Assembly (NCBI GenBank): GCA_003265685.1
Contig: QJOU01000014.1
Coordinates: 58,421-122,420, forward strand
DNA length: 64,000 nucleotides
Origin: Piscinibacter caeni
Lineage (GTDB): Bacteria > Pseudomonadota > Gammaproteobacteria > Burkholderiales > Burkholderiaceae_C
Reading direction: 5' to 3'
Shown: positions 45,975 to 59,509 of the stretch, in pieces
Numbering within the stretch: position 1 is the first letter of the stretch
How the letters are laid out: every line of letters starts with the position of its first letter
Notes under the pieces: model-generated
What the model was told of the DNA's origin: nothing
Seen by the model: the letters and a program-made list of their open reading frames with translations, nothing else
Database searches by the model: none
Position numbers and translations under genes: made by a program

Positions 45975-46162
45975 TTGAGAAAAGACCACCCAGCTCTTCA
46001 AAAGCACGTTGCTGTGTGGCCATTCACCGTCCCCGACTGCCCAGGAGGGGCGCCGCGATCCGGTGAACAGGGGTCGACCCGGCGGCCTGCTGCTTGGCAG
46101 ACCATCTCGGACCGAGGATCTTGATCTCGCTGCGTGTCGGTGCGCCGGCCGATGGACCCGGG

Positions 46163-47323
46163 TCAATCCCAGGACAAGGCGCCGCCGGACTGGTACTCGA
46201 TCACGCGCGTCTCGAAAAAATTGCGCTCCTTCTTCAAGTCGATCATCTCGCTCATCCACGGGAACGGATTCTCCTCGTTCGGGAAGAGCGCTTCCAAACC
46301 GATCTGCATGGCACGCCGATTGGCGATGTAGCGCAGATAGCCCTTGAACATCGATGCATTCATGCCGAGCACGCCGCGCGGCATGGTGTCTTCCGCATAG
46401 CGATACTCCAGGTCCACCGCCTTCAGGAACAAGGACTTGATGCCTGCCCTGAACTCCGGCGTCCAAAGCTGCGGATTCTCGAGCTTGATCTGATTGATCA
46501 GATCGATGCCGAAGTTGCAGTGCATCGACTCGTCGCGCAGGATGTACTGGTACTGTTCGGCCGCGCCGGTCATCTTGTTCTGGCGGCCGAGCGCCAGGAT
46601 TTGCGTGAAGCCAACGTAGAAGAACAGTCCCTCCATCAGGCAGGCGAACACGATCAGCGACTCGAGCAGCTTGCGATCGCTCTCCAGCGTCCCGGTGCGG
46701 AAGTCCGGGTCCATGATCTGCTCGATGAAAGGCAGCAGGAACTCGTCCTTGTCGCGGATCGAGGCGACCTCGTGGTAGGCGTTGAAGATCTCGCTCTCGT
46801 CCAGGCCAAGCGATTCGACGATGTACTGGTACGCGTGCGTGTGGATCGCTTCCTCGAAGGCCTGACGCAGCAGGAACTGGCGGCACTCCGGGGCAGTGAT
46901 GTGCCGGTAGGTCCCGAGCACGATGTTGTTCGCGGCCAGCGAATCGGCGGTGACGAAGAAACCCAGATTGCGCTTGACGATGCGTCGCTCGTCTTCGGTG
47001 AGTCCGTTCGGATCCTTCCACGTCGCGATGTCACGCGACATGTTGATCTCCTGCGGCATCCAGTGGTTTGCACAGGTGGCGAGGTACTTCTCCCAGGCCC
47101 ACTTGTACTTGAACGGAACCAACTGGTTCACGTCCGTCTTGCCGTTGATGATGCGCTTGTCGGCAGCGACGACACGACGCATGCTGGGTGCCGCTGCCGG
47201 CGAAGCCGCCGCCCGTGGCTCGGAGGAAGGCTGAGAACCTCGCGCACTCGTCGACGGTTGAACCGGCGCGAGACGCGGGGCAGGAACTGATGAAGGCTTT
47301 ACCTCGTCTTCCCAAAGAAGCAT
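46163..47323 (-). CDS. nrdB: Class Ia ribonucleotide reductase beta subunit NrdB
   Basis: NrdB holds the diferric-tyrosyl radical that starts nucleotide reduction in NrdA. The 386-residue product has an Ala/Pro-rich N-terminal extension of about 45 residues, then the ferritin-like fold with iron-ligand motifs '[16 protein letters not shown]' (ligand Glu and His; the radical Tyr is probably in 'HAYQYI') and '[10 protein letters not shown]'. The C-terminus 'SGGALSWD' is the tail that docks on NrdA. The ATG at 47323 is chosen. It lies downstream of nrdA with 121 nt between, so it can have its own promoter. Confidence 0.96.
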   Translation of the reverse strand: MLLWEDEVKPSSVPAPRLAPVQPSTSARGSQPSSEPRAAASPAAAPSMRRVVAADKRIINGKTDVNQLVPFKYKWAWEKYLATCANHWMPQEINMSRDIATWKDPNGLTEDERRIVKRNLGFFVTADSLAANNIVLGTYRHITAPECRQFLLRQAFEEAIHTHAYQYIVESLGLDESEIFNAYHEVASIRDKDEFLLPFIEQIMDPDFRTGTLESDRKLLESLIVFACLMEGLFFYVGFTQILALGRQNKMTGAAEQYQYILRDESMHCNFGIDLINQIKLENPQLWTPEFRAGIKSLFLKAVDLEYRYAEDTMPRGVLGMNASMFKGYLRYIANRRAMQIGLEALFPNEENPFPWMSEMIDLKKERNFFETRVIEYQSGGALSWD

Positions 47324-47343
47324 GGTCACGTCCTAACGTTCGA

Positions 47344-47372
47344 ATTATCCGAGTGTTGCGCGAGAACACCAA
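47344..47372 (-). promoter_or_regulatory. Candidate sigma-70 promoter for nrdB
   Basis: On the minus strand TTGGTG (47372-47367) and GATAAT (47349-47344, 5 of 6) are separated by 17 nt. The predicted start lies about 14 nt before the nrdB ATG. An imperfect hairpin (AAGCACT/AGTGCTT, 47371-47401) overlaps its upstream edge and could be a site for NrdR or a terminator after nrdA. Confidence 0.45.
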
Positions 47373-47444
47373 GCACTTATTGACTTTTGGCCGGAGTGCT
47401 TGTTGCGGGCTTGCATCGAAGCTGCGCGGCCATCGACACCGAAA

Positions 47445-50297
<2,853 letters not shown>

Positions 50298-50472
50298 GGG
50301 TTCCCCTTGTTGGAGCGCTTCGGTGGTCGTCATGGATTCGAGCGGATGCACGCTGGAGGCAGAAGTCGGTGGGTGTCGATCAGCGTTCGCGGCGGAATGC
50401 GCGGCAAGTTTTCGGCGGGTGTCGCGGCGGATCTTGCGGCTGTCGAGCGGGCGCGGAGGATAGCACGACGGA

Positions 50473-50488
50473 ACACTATATCTGGGGC
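50473..50488. promoter_or_regulatory. NrdR-box-like site 1
   Basis: ACACTATATCTGGGGC matches the NrdR consensus ACACWATATATWGTGT at 12 of 16 positions, with a perfect left half. It overlaps the -10 of the putative nrdA promoter. It lies 31 bp from the second site, the spacing expected for NrdR pairs. Confidence 0.7.
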
Positions 50489-50503
50489 CCGGAGGTGCTT
50501 CAA
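50475..50503 (-). promoter_or_regulatory. Candidate sigma-70 promoter for nrdA
   Basis: On the minus strand TTGAAG (50503-50498) and TATAGT (50480-50475) are spaced by exactly 17 nt. The -10 is inside NrdR-like site 1 and the -35 abuts site 2, so bound NrdR would block RNA polymerase. The start would be near 50468, giving a leader of about 170 nt. Confidence 0.65.
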
Positions 50504-50519
50504 GCACTAGCGGTAGTGT
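50504..50519. promoter_or_regulatory. NrdR-box-like site 2
   Basis: GCACTAGCGGTAGTGT matches ACACWATATATWGTGT at 11 of 16 positions, with a perfect right half. The start-to-start distance to site 1 is 31 bp. NrdR is an ATP-cone repressor of ribonucleotide reductase genes that binds two such sites. The nrdR gene is not in this window. Confidence 0.65.
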
Positions 50520-50614
50520 GCCGCGCGTGTTGCCCGAACGCCGCAGAAACGCTGCAAGCCGCGCCGTTGCTCACGGCGCCGCGATGCTGCAACCGCACAT
50601 GCGGTTGCATCGGT

Positions 50615-51183
50615 TCACATCTCGGGAAAGTCCCAACCGGCGGCGGCCGGCAGCGCGCGCACCCGCTCCCAGTCGAAGCCGGGACCCGGGTCGCGCTTGC
50701 GGCCGGGCGCCACGTGCTCGTGCCCGGCCATCGCATGCAGCGGGTAACGTCGCGCCAGCGCTTCGACCAGACGCGCCAGCGTGGCGTACTGCGCCTCCTC
50801 GAAAGGCCCGCCTTCCAGCCCCTCGAGCTCGATGCCGATCGAGAAGTCGTTGCAGTCCTCGCGCCCCCGCCAGCTCGAGCGGCCGGCGTGCCAGGCGCGT
50901 CGCTCGCACGAGACGAACTGCAGCGCCCGCCCGTCGCGCCGGATCACGAAGTGCGACGAGACCTCGAGCCCGCGGATCGTCGCGTAGTACGGGTGGGCGT
51001 CCCATTCGAGCCGGTTGGTGAACAGCCGCTCGATCGCGTCGCCGCCGTACTCGCCCGGCGGCAGGCTGATCGAATGCAGCAGCAGCAGCTCGATGGCCGT
51101 GCCGTCCGGCCGCGGCCCGTGGTTGGGCGAAGTGCGGCGGGCCGCCCCGCTCCACCAGCCCCGTCGCCAGCGTGCCGGGGCGT

Positions 51184-51187
<4 letters not shown>
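50615..51187 (-). CDS. ampD: 1,6-anhydro-N-acetylmuramyl-L-alanine amidase AmpD
   Basis: AmpD is a cytoplasmic zinc amidase that recycles anhydro-muropeptides and thereby controls AmpC-type beta-lactamase signals. The 190-residue product has zinc ligands in 'LLLHSISLPPGEYGG' and 'GHEHVAPGRKRDPG', with 'CNDFSIGIELEGLEG' as the family core. It overlaps the end of pilR by 4 nt (ATGA). No ampC or ampR is in the window, so a beta-lactam link is only general. Confidence 0.95.
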
Positions 51188-52739
<1,552 letters not shown>

Positions 52740-52743
<4 letters not shown>

Positions 52744-54626
52744 GAGGTCAGATGCAGTCGCGCCTCGTTGTCGGCCAGCGGCAGCCGGCGCATCACGACG
52801 AAGAACTCGTTGCCGTGCGGATCGCCGGGCGGCCGGGCGCGGTAGTCGATGCTCGCGCCGTAGCGTTCGCACAGCTCGCGGCAAATATACAGGCCCAGGC
52901 CGGTGCCGCGGCTGCGTGTCGAGAAGAAGGGTTCGAACAGGTAACGCTCGACCTCCGGCGGGATCGGCGCACCGTCGCTGGCCACGCCCAGGAAGGCGCT
53001 GTCTGCGTCGCGCGACTCGAGCCGCAGCAGGATTGCGCCGGGCGCGTCGCTGGCGTGGCGCCGCGCGTTGTCGAGCAGGTTGACGAGCACCCGGCGCAGG
53101 TGCTCGGCGTCGAAGGCCACGCCCAGCGGCTCACCCGGCAGCTCGACGCGCAGCACGCTGCGCTCGCCCAGCGTGACGCCGGCCGCCCGGGCCCACTCGC
53201 TGCACACCGCAGCGACCTGCGCGGTGGCGTCGATCACCACCTCCTCCTGCGGCAGGCCGGGGGCCACCTCCATCACGTCGTCGACGATGCGCTTCAGGCG
53301 CTCCACGTTGTCCGCGATCATGCGCATCAGGCGGCGCTGCGCCGGATCGGTGCTGTCCTCGGCGAGCAGCGCATTGGCCTGCGCGATCGCCGCCAGCGGG
53401 TTGCGGATCTCGTGCGCGATGCCGGCCGAGACGCGCCCCATCGCGGCCAGCTTCTCCTGCCGGCTGCGCGCCTGCATGTTGCGCACGTCCTCCAGGAACA
53501 GCACGCAGAACTCCTCGCTCGCCTGCGCCGCGCGCTGGCGCGTGAAGCGCACGCGCACGCGCAGCGTGCGGGCCAGGCCGGGTTCGAACTCGAGCGTCAC
53601 GTCGCGCCCGGCCTCGGGCCAGCTCGATTCGTAGAAAGCCCGCTCGACCGTGGCCACCAGCTCGCGCCAGGCGTCCACGCCGCGCAGCTGGAACGGTGCC
53701 GGCCGGCACAGCCCGTCGGGCGCGAGCAGGCGGCGCGCGGCCGGGTTGGCGGCGCGGACGCGGCCGCGCCGGTCCACCACCAGCACGCCGTCCTGCATCT
53801 CCTCGATCACCAGGCGGTTCAGCGCGGCCTGCTGGCGCGCCATCTCCATGTTGCCGCGCGCGGTCAGCTCCTCGCGCGCCAGCCGTCCGGCCAGCTCGCC
53901 GGCCAGCACGGTGATGACGAAGAAACCGGCGCTGGCCAGGCCCGCCTGGGTGAGCAGCTGCGTCATCTGCCCGCCGGCCAGCACCGCGAGCCAGGCGCTG
54001 CCGAACAGGATCAGCGTCACCGCCGCCGCGGTGGCCAGCGCCTTCAGGCGCGGCGTCAGCACGCCGGCCATCAGCACCGGCAGCACCAGCAGCGCCACGT
54101 AGTTCAGGCTCGAGCCGGGCGTCAGCACGTGCAGCGCGCTGAAGCACACCAGGTCCACGCCGATGGTGGCCAGCCACAGCGGGTTCCAGAACTCGGCCAG
54201 CGCCTTCGGCTCGACCGTGCCACGCTTGGGCAGCAGCCACATCGTCAGCGCCAGCGCACCGTAGGCCACGCTGACCAGCGCCGCCGCCAGCGAGGGCCGG
54301 TTGCCGAACAGCCCGGTGGCCGCCAGCGCGAGCACCAGCGCGACGCCGAGCGCGGCGCGCGCGCCGACGAAGGTGCGGAAGATGCGGTCGAAGGCGCTCT
54401 GCCCGGCGCTGACGATGCGCTCGGCCTGGCGCGAGAACAGGCGCGAATCGAGCGAGGCCGTGGATGGCGCCGGCCCGGTGTCCAGCGGCACCGGGCCGCT
54501 GGTGTGGGCGGTGTCGTCGCCGATCTGGGTGTCCTCGACCGACTCGAAGGCGCCGAACCAGGATTCGTCGGCCGTCGGGCGGCGCCGGCTGCCGCGACGC
54601 TCGGCGCCGCTGCCCGGTGCACTCAT
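52740..54626 (-). CDS. pilS: Sensor histidine kinase (PilS type)
   Basis: The 628-residue kinase has a cytoplasmic, disordered extension of about 90 residues, then roughly six membrane helices (first at about 91-108), a PAS-like region ('MQDGVLVVDRRGRVRAANPA'), the H-box 'GIAHEIRNPLAAIAQ' with phospho-His, and the ATPase motifs 'VNLLDNARRHAS' and 'GTGLGLYICREL'. This layout is that of PilS. It is followed by pilR with a 4-nt overlap, so kinase and regulator are made together. Confidence 0.93.
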
Positions 54627-54650
54627 CGCGCCGCCTCGCGACGCGCCGGG

Positions 54651-54893
54651 TCAGGCCGCCGGGTGGCTGCGTTCGTACTCGGCACGGTGCGCCTCGCCAC
54701 AGAACACGCCGCCGCGCCCGGGCAGCGCCTCGTCGCGCGGCAGGTGCACGCCGCACTGTGCGCAGGCCACCACCGGCCGCGAGCCGCCCGACTCGCGCGC
54801 CGGCCCGGGCGGCGGCGCGACGCTGCGGCGCTTGCCGCGCAACAGCCACAGCAGCACCAGCACCACGACGATCAGCAGCACGAACTTCAACAT
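54651..54893 (-). CDS. Small membrane protein with a zinc-ribbon-like tail (PP0621 family)
   Basis: The 80-residue protein has one hydrophobic N-terminal helix ('MLKFVLLIVVVLVLLWLL'), a Pro/Arg linker, and a small Cys motif ('VVACAQCGVHLPRDEALPGR' and 'GVFCGEAHRAEY') that could bind zinc. This is the PP0621 family, of unknown role. It is conserved between the CcsA-like gene and pilS in this order; the gap to pilS is 24 nt and to the CcsA-like gene 14 nt. Confidence 0.82.
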   Translation of the reverse strand: MLKFVLLIVVVLVLLWLLRGKRRSVAPPPGPARESGGSRPVVACAQCGVHLPRDEALPGRGGVFCGEAHRAEYERSHPAA

Positions 54894-54907
54894 CGCGCAG
54901 ACATTCC

Positions 54908-55750
54908 TCAGGCCGGCGGCGGCCGCTGCAGCAGCACCTCGAGCACGAAGCGCGAGCCCACGTAGGCCAGCAGCAGCAGCCCGGCCCCGGCATACAGCCA
55001 GCGCGTGGCGCGCGGCCCGCGCCAGCCGAACGCGCGCCGGCCCGCCAGCAGGCCGGCAAACACCAGCCAGCCGAGCATCGAGAACACCGACTTGTGGTCC
55101 CAGCGCCAGGGGTTGGCGAACCACACGCCGAGCAGCAGCGCCAGCGACAGCACCACGAAGCCCGCCGCGACGAAGCGGAAGGTCAGCCGCTCCAGCCGCA
55201 GCAGCGGCATGCCGGCGGGCAGCGCCGGCTCGGGCGCGGCGACGCGCTGGCGCAGCTGCTGCTCGGCGCGGTTGAGCATCGCGCCGTGCAGCACGGCCGC
55301 GCCGAACAGCCCGTACGAGGCGATGCCCAGCACCCAGTGCAGCGGCGCCCAGCGCGACGCCGCGTGCGGCCGGAACTCGCCCGGGAACACCCAGGCCAGC
55401 ACCACCGTGGCCACGCCCAGCCACGCCAGCGTGCGCCGCACGCCCGGCAGCGGCACGAAGCGGCTCTCGATGCCGTAGACCGCGAGCACCAGCCAGACCG
55501 TCACCGACAGCGCCGGCGCGAAGCCGAAGCGCGCGCCGAGTGCAGCGGTGCCGAGCCCGGCCGTGTCGACCACGATGGCCGCCGCATGCGCCAGCCAGGC
55601 GGCCAGCAGCGTGGCGCGCAGCGCCGGCGCGAAGCGCTCGCCGATCAGGGCGGCGGCCAGGTAGGCCGTCAGTGCGACGATGCTCGGCAGGCCCAGCAGC
55701 AGGGCCGCGGCTGTCGCGCCCGGCTCGCCGGGAGCGAACGATAGAATCAT
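54908..55750 (-). CDS. CcsA-like cytochrome c assembly / inner-membrane protein
   Basis: The 280-residue polytopic protein has about eight hydrophobic helices and the haem-handling style signature 'WFANPWRWDHKSVFSMLGWL'. This is the CcsA/HemX family with the WxWD-type tryptophan-rich loop. Such proteins move or protect haem in cytochrome c biogenesis, or act on HemA-type regulation; which applies here is not shown. It is divergent from ffh, with 54 nt between starts. Confidence 0.87.
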   Translation of the reverse strand: MILSFAPGEPGATAAALLLGLPSIVALTAYLAAALIGERFAPALRATLLAAWLAHAAAIVVDTAGLGTAALGARFGFAPALSVTVWLVLAVYGIESRFVPLPGVRRTLAWLGVATVVLAWVFPGEFRPHAASRWAPLHWVLGIASYGLFGAAVLHGAMLNRAEQQLRQRVAAPEPALPAGMPLLRLERLTFRFVAAGFVVLSLALLLGVWFANPWRWDHKSVFSMLGWLVFAGLLAGRRAFGWRGPRATRWLYAGAGLLLLAYVGSRFVLEVLLQRPPPA

Positions 55751-55804
55751 GGCCACAGTGTACTTTCGCCACCCGCGGCCTCGCACCCGCCGGTGGCGCC
55801 CTCG

Positions 55805-57205
55805 ATGGCCTCCACCCTCGCCGAACGCCTCGGTCGTGTCGTCAAGACGATGCGCGGCCAGGCCCGCATCACCGAGAGCAACGTGCAGGACATGCTGCGC
55901 GAGGTGCGCGTGGCCCTGCTCGAGGCCGACGTCGCGCTGCCGGTGGTGCGCGACTTCATCGCGCGGGTCAAGGAGAGGGCGCTCGGCGCCGAGGTGGTGG
56001 GCTCGCTCACGCCCGGCCAGGCGCTGGTGGGCATCGTGCACCGCGAGCTCGCGGCGACCATGGGTGAGCTCGATCCGGCCAGCGGCAAGCTCAAGGGCCC
56101 GGCCGACCTCGACCTCGCCACGCAGCCGCCGGCCGTGATCCTGATGGCCGGCCTGCAGGGCGCGGGCAAGACCACCACCACGGCCAAGCTCGCGCGCCAC
56201 CTGATCGAGAAGCGCAAGAAGAAGGTGCTGACCGTCTCGGCCGACGTGTACCGGCCGGCCGCCATCGAGCAGCTGAAGACGGTGACGGCACAGGCCGGCG
56301 CCGAGTGGTTCCCCTCCTCGGCCAGCGACAAGCCGCTGGCCATCGCGCAGGCGGCGCTCGACCACGCCCGCCGCCATTACTTCGACGTGCTGCTGGTCGA
56401 CACCGCCGGCCGTCTGGCGATCGACGCGGCGCTGATGCAGGAGATCGCCGAGCTGCACGCGGCGCTCAAGCCGGTCGAGACGCTGTTCGTGGTCGACGCG
56501 ATGCAGGGCCAGGACGCGGTCAATACCGCCAAGGCCTTCAGGGAGGCGCTGCCGCTGACCGGCATCGTGCTCACCAAGATGGACGGCGACGCGCGCGGCG
56601 GCGCGGCGCTGTCGGTGCGCCAGGTGACCGGCGCGCCGATCAAGTTCGCCGGCATCAGCGAGAAGATCGACGGCCTCGAGGTGTTCGACGCCGAGCGCCA
56701 TGCGGGCCGCGTGCTCGGCATGGGCGACATCGTCGCGCTGGTCGAGGAGGTGCAGAAGGGCGTCGACGTCGCGGCGGCGCAGAAGCTGGCCGAGAAGGTC
56801 AAGGCCGGCGACGCCTTCGACCTGAACGACTTCCTGATGCAGATCTCGTCGATGAAGAAGATGGGCGGGCTGTCCGGCCTGATCGACAAGCTGCCCACGC
56901 AGATGATGGGCGGCAAGACGCCCCAGCTCGGCCAGGCCGACATGGACCGCGCCGAGCGCGACGTGCGGCGCATGGAAGGCATCATCTGCTCGATGACGCC
57001 GCTCGAGCGGCGCAAGCCCGAGCTGATCAAGGCCACGCGCAAGCGCCGCATCGCCGCCGGCGCGGGCGTGCAGGTGCAGGACGTCAACCGCCTGCTCAAC
57101 CAGTTCGAGCAGATGCAGGGCATGATGAAGAAGATGAAGGGTGGCGGCCTGATGAAGATGATGAAGCGCATGGGCGGCATGAAGCTGCCCGGCGGCCCGC
57201 GCTGA
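55805..57205 (+). CDS. ffh: Signal recognition particle protein Ffh
   Basis: Ffh binds 4.5S RNA and the signal sequences of membrane proteins on the ribosome, and delivers them to FtsY. The 466-residue product has the N domain, the G domain with 'GLQGAGKTTTTAKLA' (P-loop near 116-130), 'VLLVDTAGRLAID' and 'VLTKMDGDARGG', and the methionine-rich M domain ('QMQGMMKKMKGGGLMKMMKR'). The ATG at 55805 is chosen; a GTG 12 nt earlier is in frame. Confidence 0.97.
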   Translation: MASTLAERLGRVVKTMRGQARITESNVQDMLREVRVALLEADVALPVVRDFIARVKERALGAEVVGSLTPGQALVGIVHRELAATMGELDPASGKLKGPADLDLATQPPAVILMAGLQGAGKTTTTAKLARHLIEKRKKKVLTVSADVYRPAAIEQLKTVTAQAGAEWFPSSASDKPLAIAQAALDHARRHYFDVLLVDTAGRLAIDAALMQEIAELHAALKPVETLFVVDAMQGQDAVNTAKAFREALPLTGIVLTKMDGDARGGAALSVRQVTGAPIKFAGISEKIDGLEVFDAERHAGRVLGMGDIVALVEEVQKGVDVAAAQKLAEKVKAGDAFDLNDFLMQISSMKKMGGLSGLIDKLPTQMMGGKTPQLGQADMDRAERDVRRMEGIICSMTPLERRKPELIKATRKRRIAAGAGVQVQDVNRLLNQFEQMQGMMKKMKGGGLMKMMKRMGGMKLPGGPR

Positions 57206-57218
57206 CTGCGCCGCAACG

Positions 57219-57929
57219 ATGCAGACTTGGCAGATCGTCGTCCTCGTGGTCCTGGCCGTGCTGGTGCTGGCCTGGCTGGCGCTGCGCAAGCGTGGCGCGG
57301 CGCCGGAACGCGACGAGGGCGCGCGCATCGACACCGTGGCCGGCTGGCCGCCCACCGCCACCCGCATCATGACCTCGGCCGAGCGGCTCGCCTACGGCGT
57401 GCTCGTGCGCGCCGCGCCGGGCTACCTGGTGCTGGCGCAGGTGCCGCTGGCGCGCTTCCTGAAGGTGCCGACGCGCCACTCGTATTCCGAGTGGCTGCGC
57501 CGCCTGGGCAACCAGTGCGCCGACCTGGTGCTGTGCGACATGAGCTCCGAGGTGGTGGCCGTGGTCACCGTGCAGCCACCGGCCGACCGCACCAGCGAAC
57601 GCGCGCGCAAGCGCCAGCTGCGCATGGCGCGGGTGCTCCGGTCCGCCGGCATCCCGATGCACGTGTGGACCGACAACGCCCTGCCCTCGGTCGACGCGGC
57701 GCGCGAGATGCTGCTACCGAAGAAGGCGGCCGCCGAGGCCGCGCCGGCCACGCTGGCACCGGTGGCCGACACGCGGATCCGCCCGTCGCGCCCGACGCCG
57801 CTGGACGAGCCCGACCGCGACAGTGCCGGCGATGAGGTGATCGAGATGCGCGAGCCGCCTCCGTCGACCTGGTTCGACGAGTTCAACTCGGGTCCGACGC
57901 CGCTGCAGCCCGGCAAGCGCGAGCGCTGA
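57219..57929 (+). CDS. DUF2726 domain protein with one membrane anchor
   Basis: The 236-residue protein has an N-terminal membrane helix ('WQIVVLVVLAVLVLAWLAL'), then a DUF2726 domain of about 110 residues ('LVLAQVPLARFLKVPTRHSY', 'QCADLVLCDMSSEVVAVVTV') resembling a small nuclease-like or sensor fold. The C-terminal tail is Pro-rich and disordered. Function is unknown. It starts 13 nt after ffh on the same strand and converges with ftsY, so it is placed between the two SRP genes. Confidence 0.82.
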   Translation: MQTWQIVVLVVLAVLVLAWLALRKRGAAPERDEGARIDTVAGWPPTATRIMTSAERLAYGVLVRAAPGYLVLAQVPLARFLKVPTRHSYSEWLRRLGNQCADLVLCDMSSEVVAVVTVQPPADRTSERARKRQLRMARVLRSAGIPMHVWTDNALPSVDAAREMLLPKKAAAEAAPATLAPVADTRIRPSRPTPLDEPDRDSAGDEVIEMREPPPSTWFDEFNSGPTPLQPGKRER

Positions 57930-57945
57930 ACGCGCGCCGCTCGGC

Positions 57946-58980
57946 TCAGTCCAGCAGCGCCCGCGCGAACTCGCGCGCATCGAAGGTCTGCAGGTCCTCG
58001 AGCTTCTCGCCCACGCCGATGAAGTAGACCGGCAGGGGTTGCGGTCGCGCACGCGCCCACAGCGCCAGCGCGGCAATCGCGCCGCCCTTGGCCGTGCCGT
58101 CGAGTTTGGTGATCACGAGCCCGGTCAGCTGCAGCGCCGCGTCGAAGGCCTGCACCTGCGCCAGCGCGTTCTGGCCGGTGTTGCCGTCCACCACCAGCAG
58201 CACCTCGTGCGGCGCGCCCTCCTGGGCCTTGCCGATCGTGCGGCGGATCTTCTTCAGCTCCTCCATCAGGTGCGCCTGGGTGGTGAGGCGGCCGGCCGTG
58301 TCGGCGATCACCACGTCGCAGCCGCGTGCCTTGCCGGCCACCACCGCGTCGAAGGTGACGGCGGCCGGGTCGCCGCCTTCCTGCGCGACGATCTCGACGC
58401 GGTTGCGATCGGCCCACACCGCGAGCTGCGCGCGCGCGGCGGCGCGGAAGGTGTCGGCCGCGGCGAGCAGCACCTTCTGCCCGCCGTCGGCGAGGTGGCG
58501 CGTCAGCTTGCCGATGCTGGTGGTCTTGCCCGCGCCGTTGACGCCGACCACCATGATCACCGTCGGCCGCTGGGCGCCGATCTCCAGCGGCCGCTGCAGC
58601 GGCGCGAGCAGTTCGGAAAGGCCGTCGGCCAGCAGCGCCTTCACCGCGGCCGGGTCGATGGCCTTGGCATCCTTGACGCGGCGCTTCAGGTCGTCGAGCA
58701 GGTAGGCGGTGGCCGGTACGCCGGCATCGGCCATCAGCAACGCGGATTCGAGCTCCTCGTAGAGCGCGTCGTCGATCTTCGTGCCGGTGAAGACCTGCGC
58801 GATGCTGCTGCCGGTGCGGCGCAGCCCCTGGCGCAGGCGGCTGAGCCAGCCGGCCCGTTCGGCCGGTGCCTCGGCGGCTGCAACGGCCGGTGCGGCCGGT
58901 GGCGAGAGTTCGGGTGCAGGCAGTGGCGCCATCGCCGGCTCGGCCGGTGCGGCGGGTTTCTTGCGGAAGAAGCTGAACAT
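57946..58980 (-). CDS. ftsY: SRP receptor FtsY
   Basis: FtsY docks the ribosome-Ffh complex at the inner membrane. The 344-residue product has a short Pro/Ala N-terminal region (about 45 residues; E. coli FtsY has a much longer acidic one), the N domain, and a G domain with 'GVNGAGKTTSIGKL' (146-159), 'VVIADTAGRLTTQA' and 'VITKLDGTAKGGA'. It is the divergent neighbour of tRNA-Met. Confidence 0.97.
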   Translation of the reverse strand: MFSFFRKKPAAPAEPAMAPLPAPELSPPAAPAVAAAEAPAERAGWLSRLRQGLRRTGSSIAQVFTGTKIDDALYEELESALLMADAGVPATAYLLDDLKRRVKDAKAIDPAAVKALLADGLSELLAPLQRPLEIGAQRPTVIMVVGVNGAGKTTSIGKLTRHLADGGQKVLLAAADTFRAAARAQLAVWADRNRVEIVAQEGGDPAAVTFDAVVAGKARGCDVVIADTAGRLTTQAHLMEELKKIRRTIGKAQEGAPHEVLLVVDGNTGQNALAQVQAFDAALQLTGLVITKLDGTAKGGAIAALALWARARPQPLPVYFIGVGEKLEDLQTFDAREFARALLD

Positions 58981-59028
58981 CAGGGGGCGGGCGGTGGCGA
59001 GACGGTCACCCCGCCTCCGCGGCGCGGA

Positions 59029-59034
59029 TATAAT
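59029..59034 (+). promoter_or_regulatory. -10 element of tRNA-Met
   Basis: A perfect TATAAT lies 10 nt upstream of the mature 5' end of tRNA-Met. The region 17 nt upstream (59006-59011) is TCACCC, a poor -35. tRNA genes often rely on strong -10 elements, so the site is plausible. It is in the 64-nt divergent spacer to ftsY. Confidence 0.6.
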
Positions 59035-59044
59035 GGCGGGCTCA

Positions 59045-59121
<77 letters not shown>

Positions 59122-59509
59122 GAATCCAGTCGGGACAAGCCTTTCCAGGCTCTCCACCCAGTCCGCCGGTGATGTAACAGCGCCTGCCAGCGCCGATTGC
59201 AGCCGAGGACAGCGCGCCACTGCCCAGCCCCGGGATGGCCGCATCACCATCCGCGATCGGGTGAACAGGTACATGGCCGGGTACGCTGGCCGAGACACGA
59301 GTCGCGTGCAGAGGCTCGGTTTCCGGTCGGTGATCCCCCGCGCCATGCGCTCGAGGACCTTGCCGAGCGACGTGGACGCTACTTCGCCGGTTGGGACGTG
59401 ACCACGGCACCCTGCGCGAAGATCCAGGAGGCACTTGGGCTCGCTACGTTGCTACGGCCTGCTACGGGCCTGCTGCGGCTGCAGCCGCCGTAGCCCTGTC
59501 GGAGGGCGC
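59122..59509. other. Gene-free stretch downstream of tRNA-Met
   Basis: I see no convincing gene in these 388 nt. Short open frames here read into the tRNA ('FRDSNPGPADYDS' style) or have no family resemblance. The right end contains nested inverted repeats. No copy of the tRNA 3' end was noticed further downstream, so an integrated element is not shown. Confidence 0.6.
59451..59494. terminator. Nested inverted repeats after the DsbA-family gene
   Basis: GCTACGGC (59451-59458) pairs with GCCGTAGC (59487-59494). Inside, GCGGCTGCAGCCGC (59475-59488) is a perfect 14-bp palindrome, and GCTACG occurs three times in the left arm. The element lies 16 nt past the stop of the DsbA-family gene, so it may end that transcript. 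No T-run is present. Confidence 0.45.

Noticed and set aside
45077..46066. Long plus-strand frames over the histone gene (poly Ala/Phe/Gly or Leu/Arg repeats)
   Set aside because: They are translations of the same repeat in other frames. The minus-strand [10 protein letters not shown] frame has the strong ribosome-binding site and matches known H1-like proteins.
59122..59509. A phage or island attachment repeat next to tRNA-Met
   Set aside because: No second copy of the tRNA 3' end or integrase gene was noticed in the window, so an attachment site is not supported.
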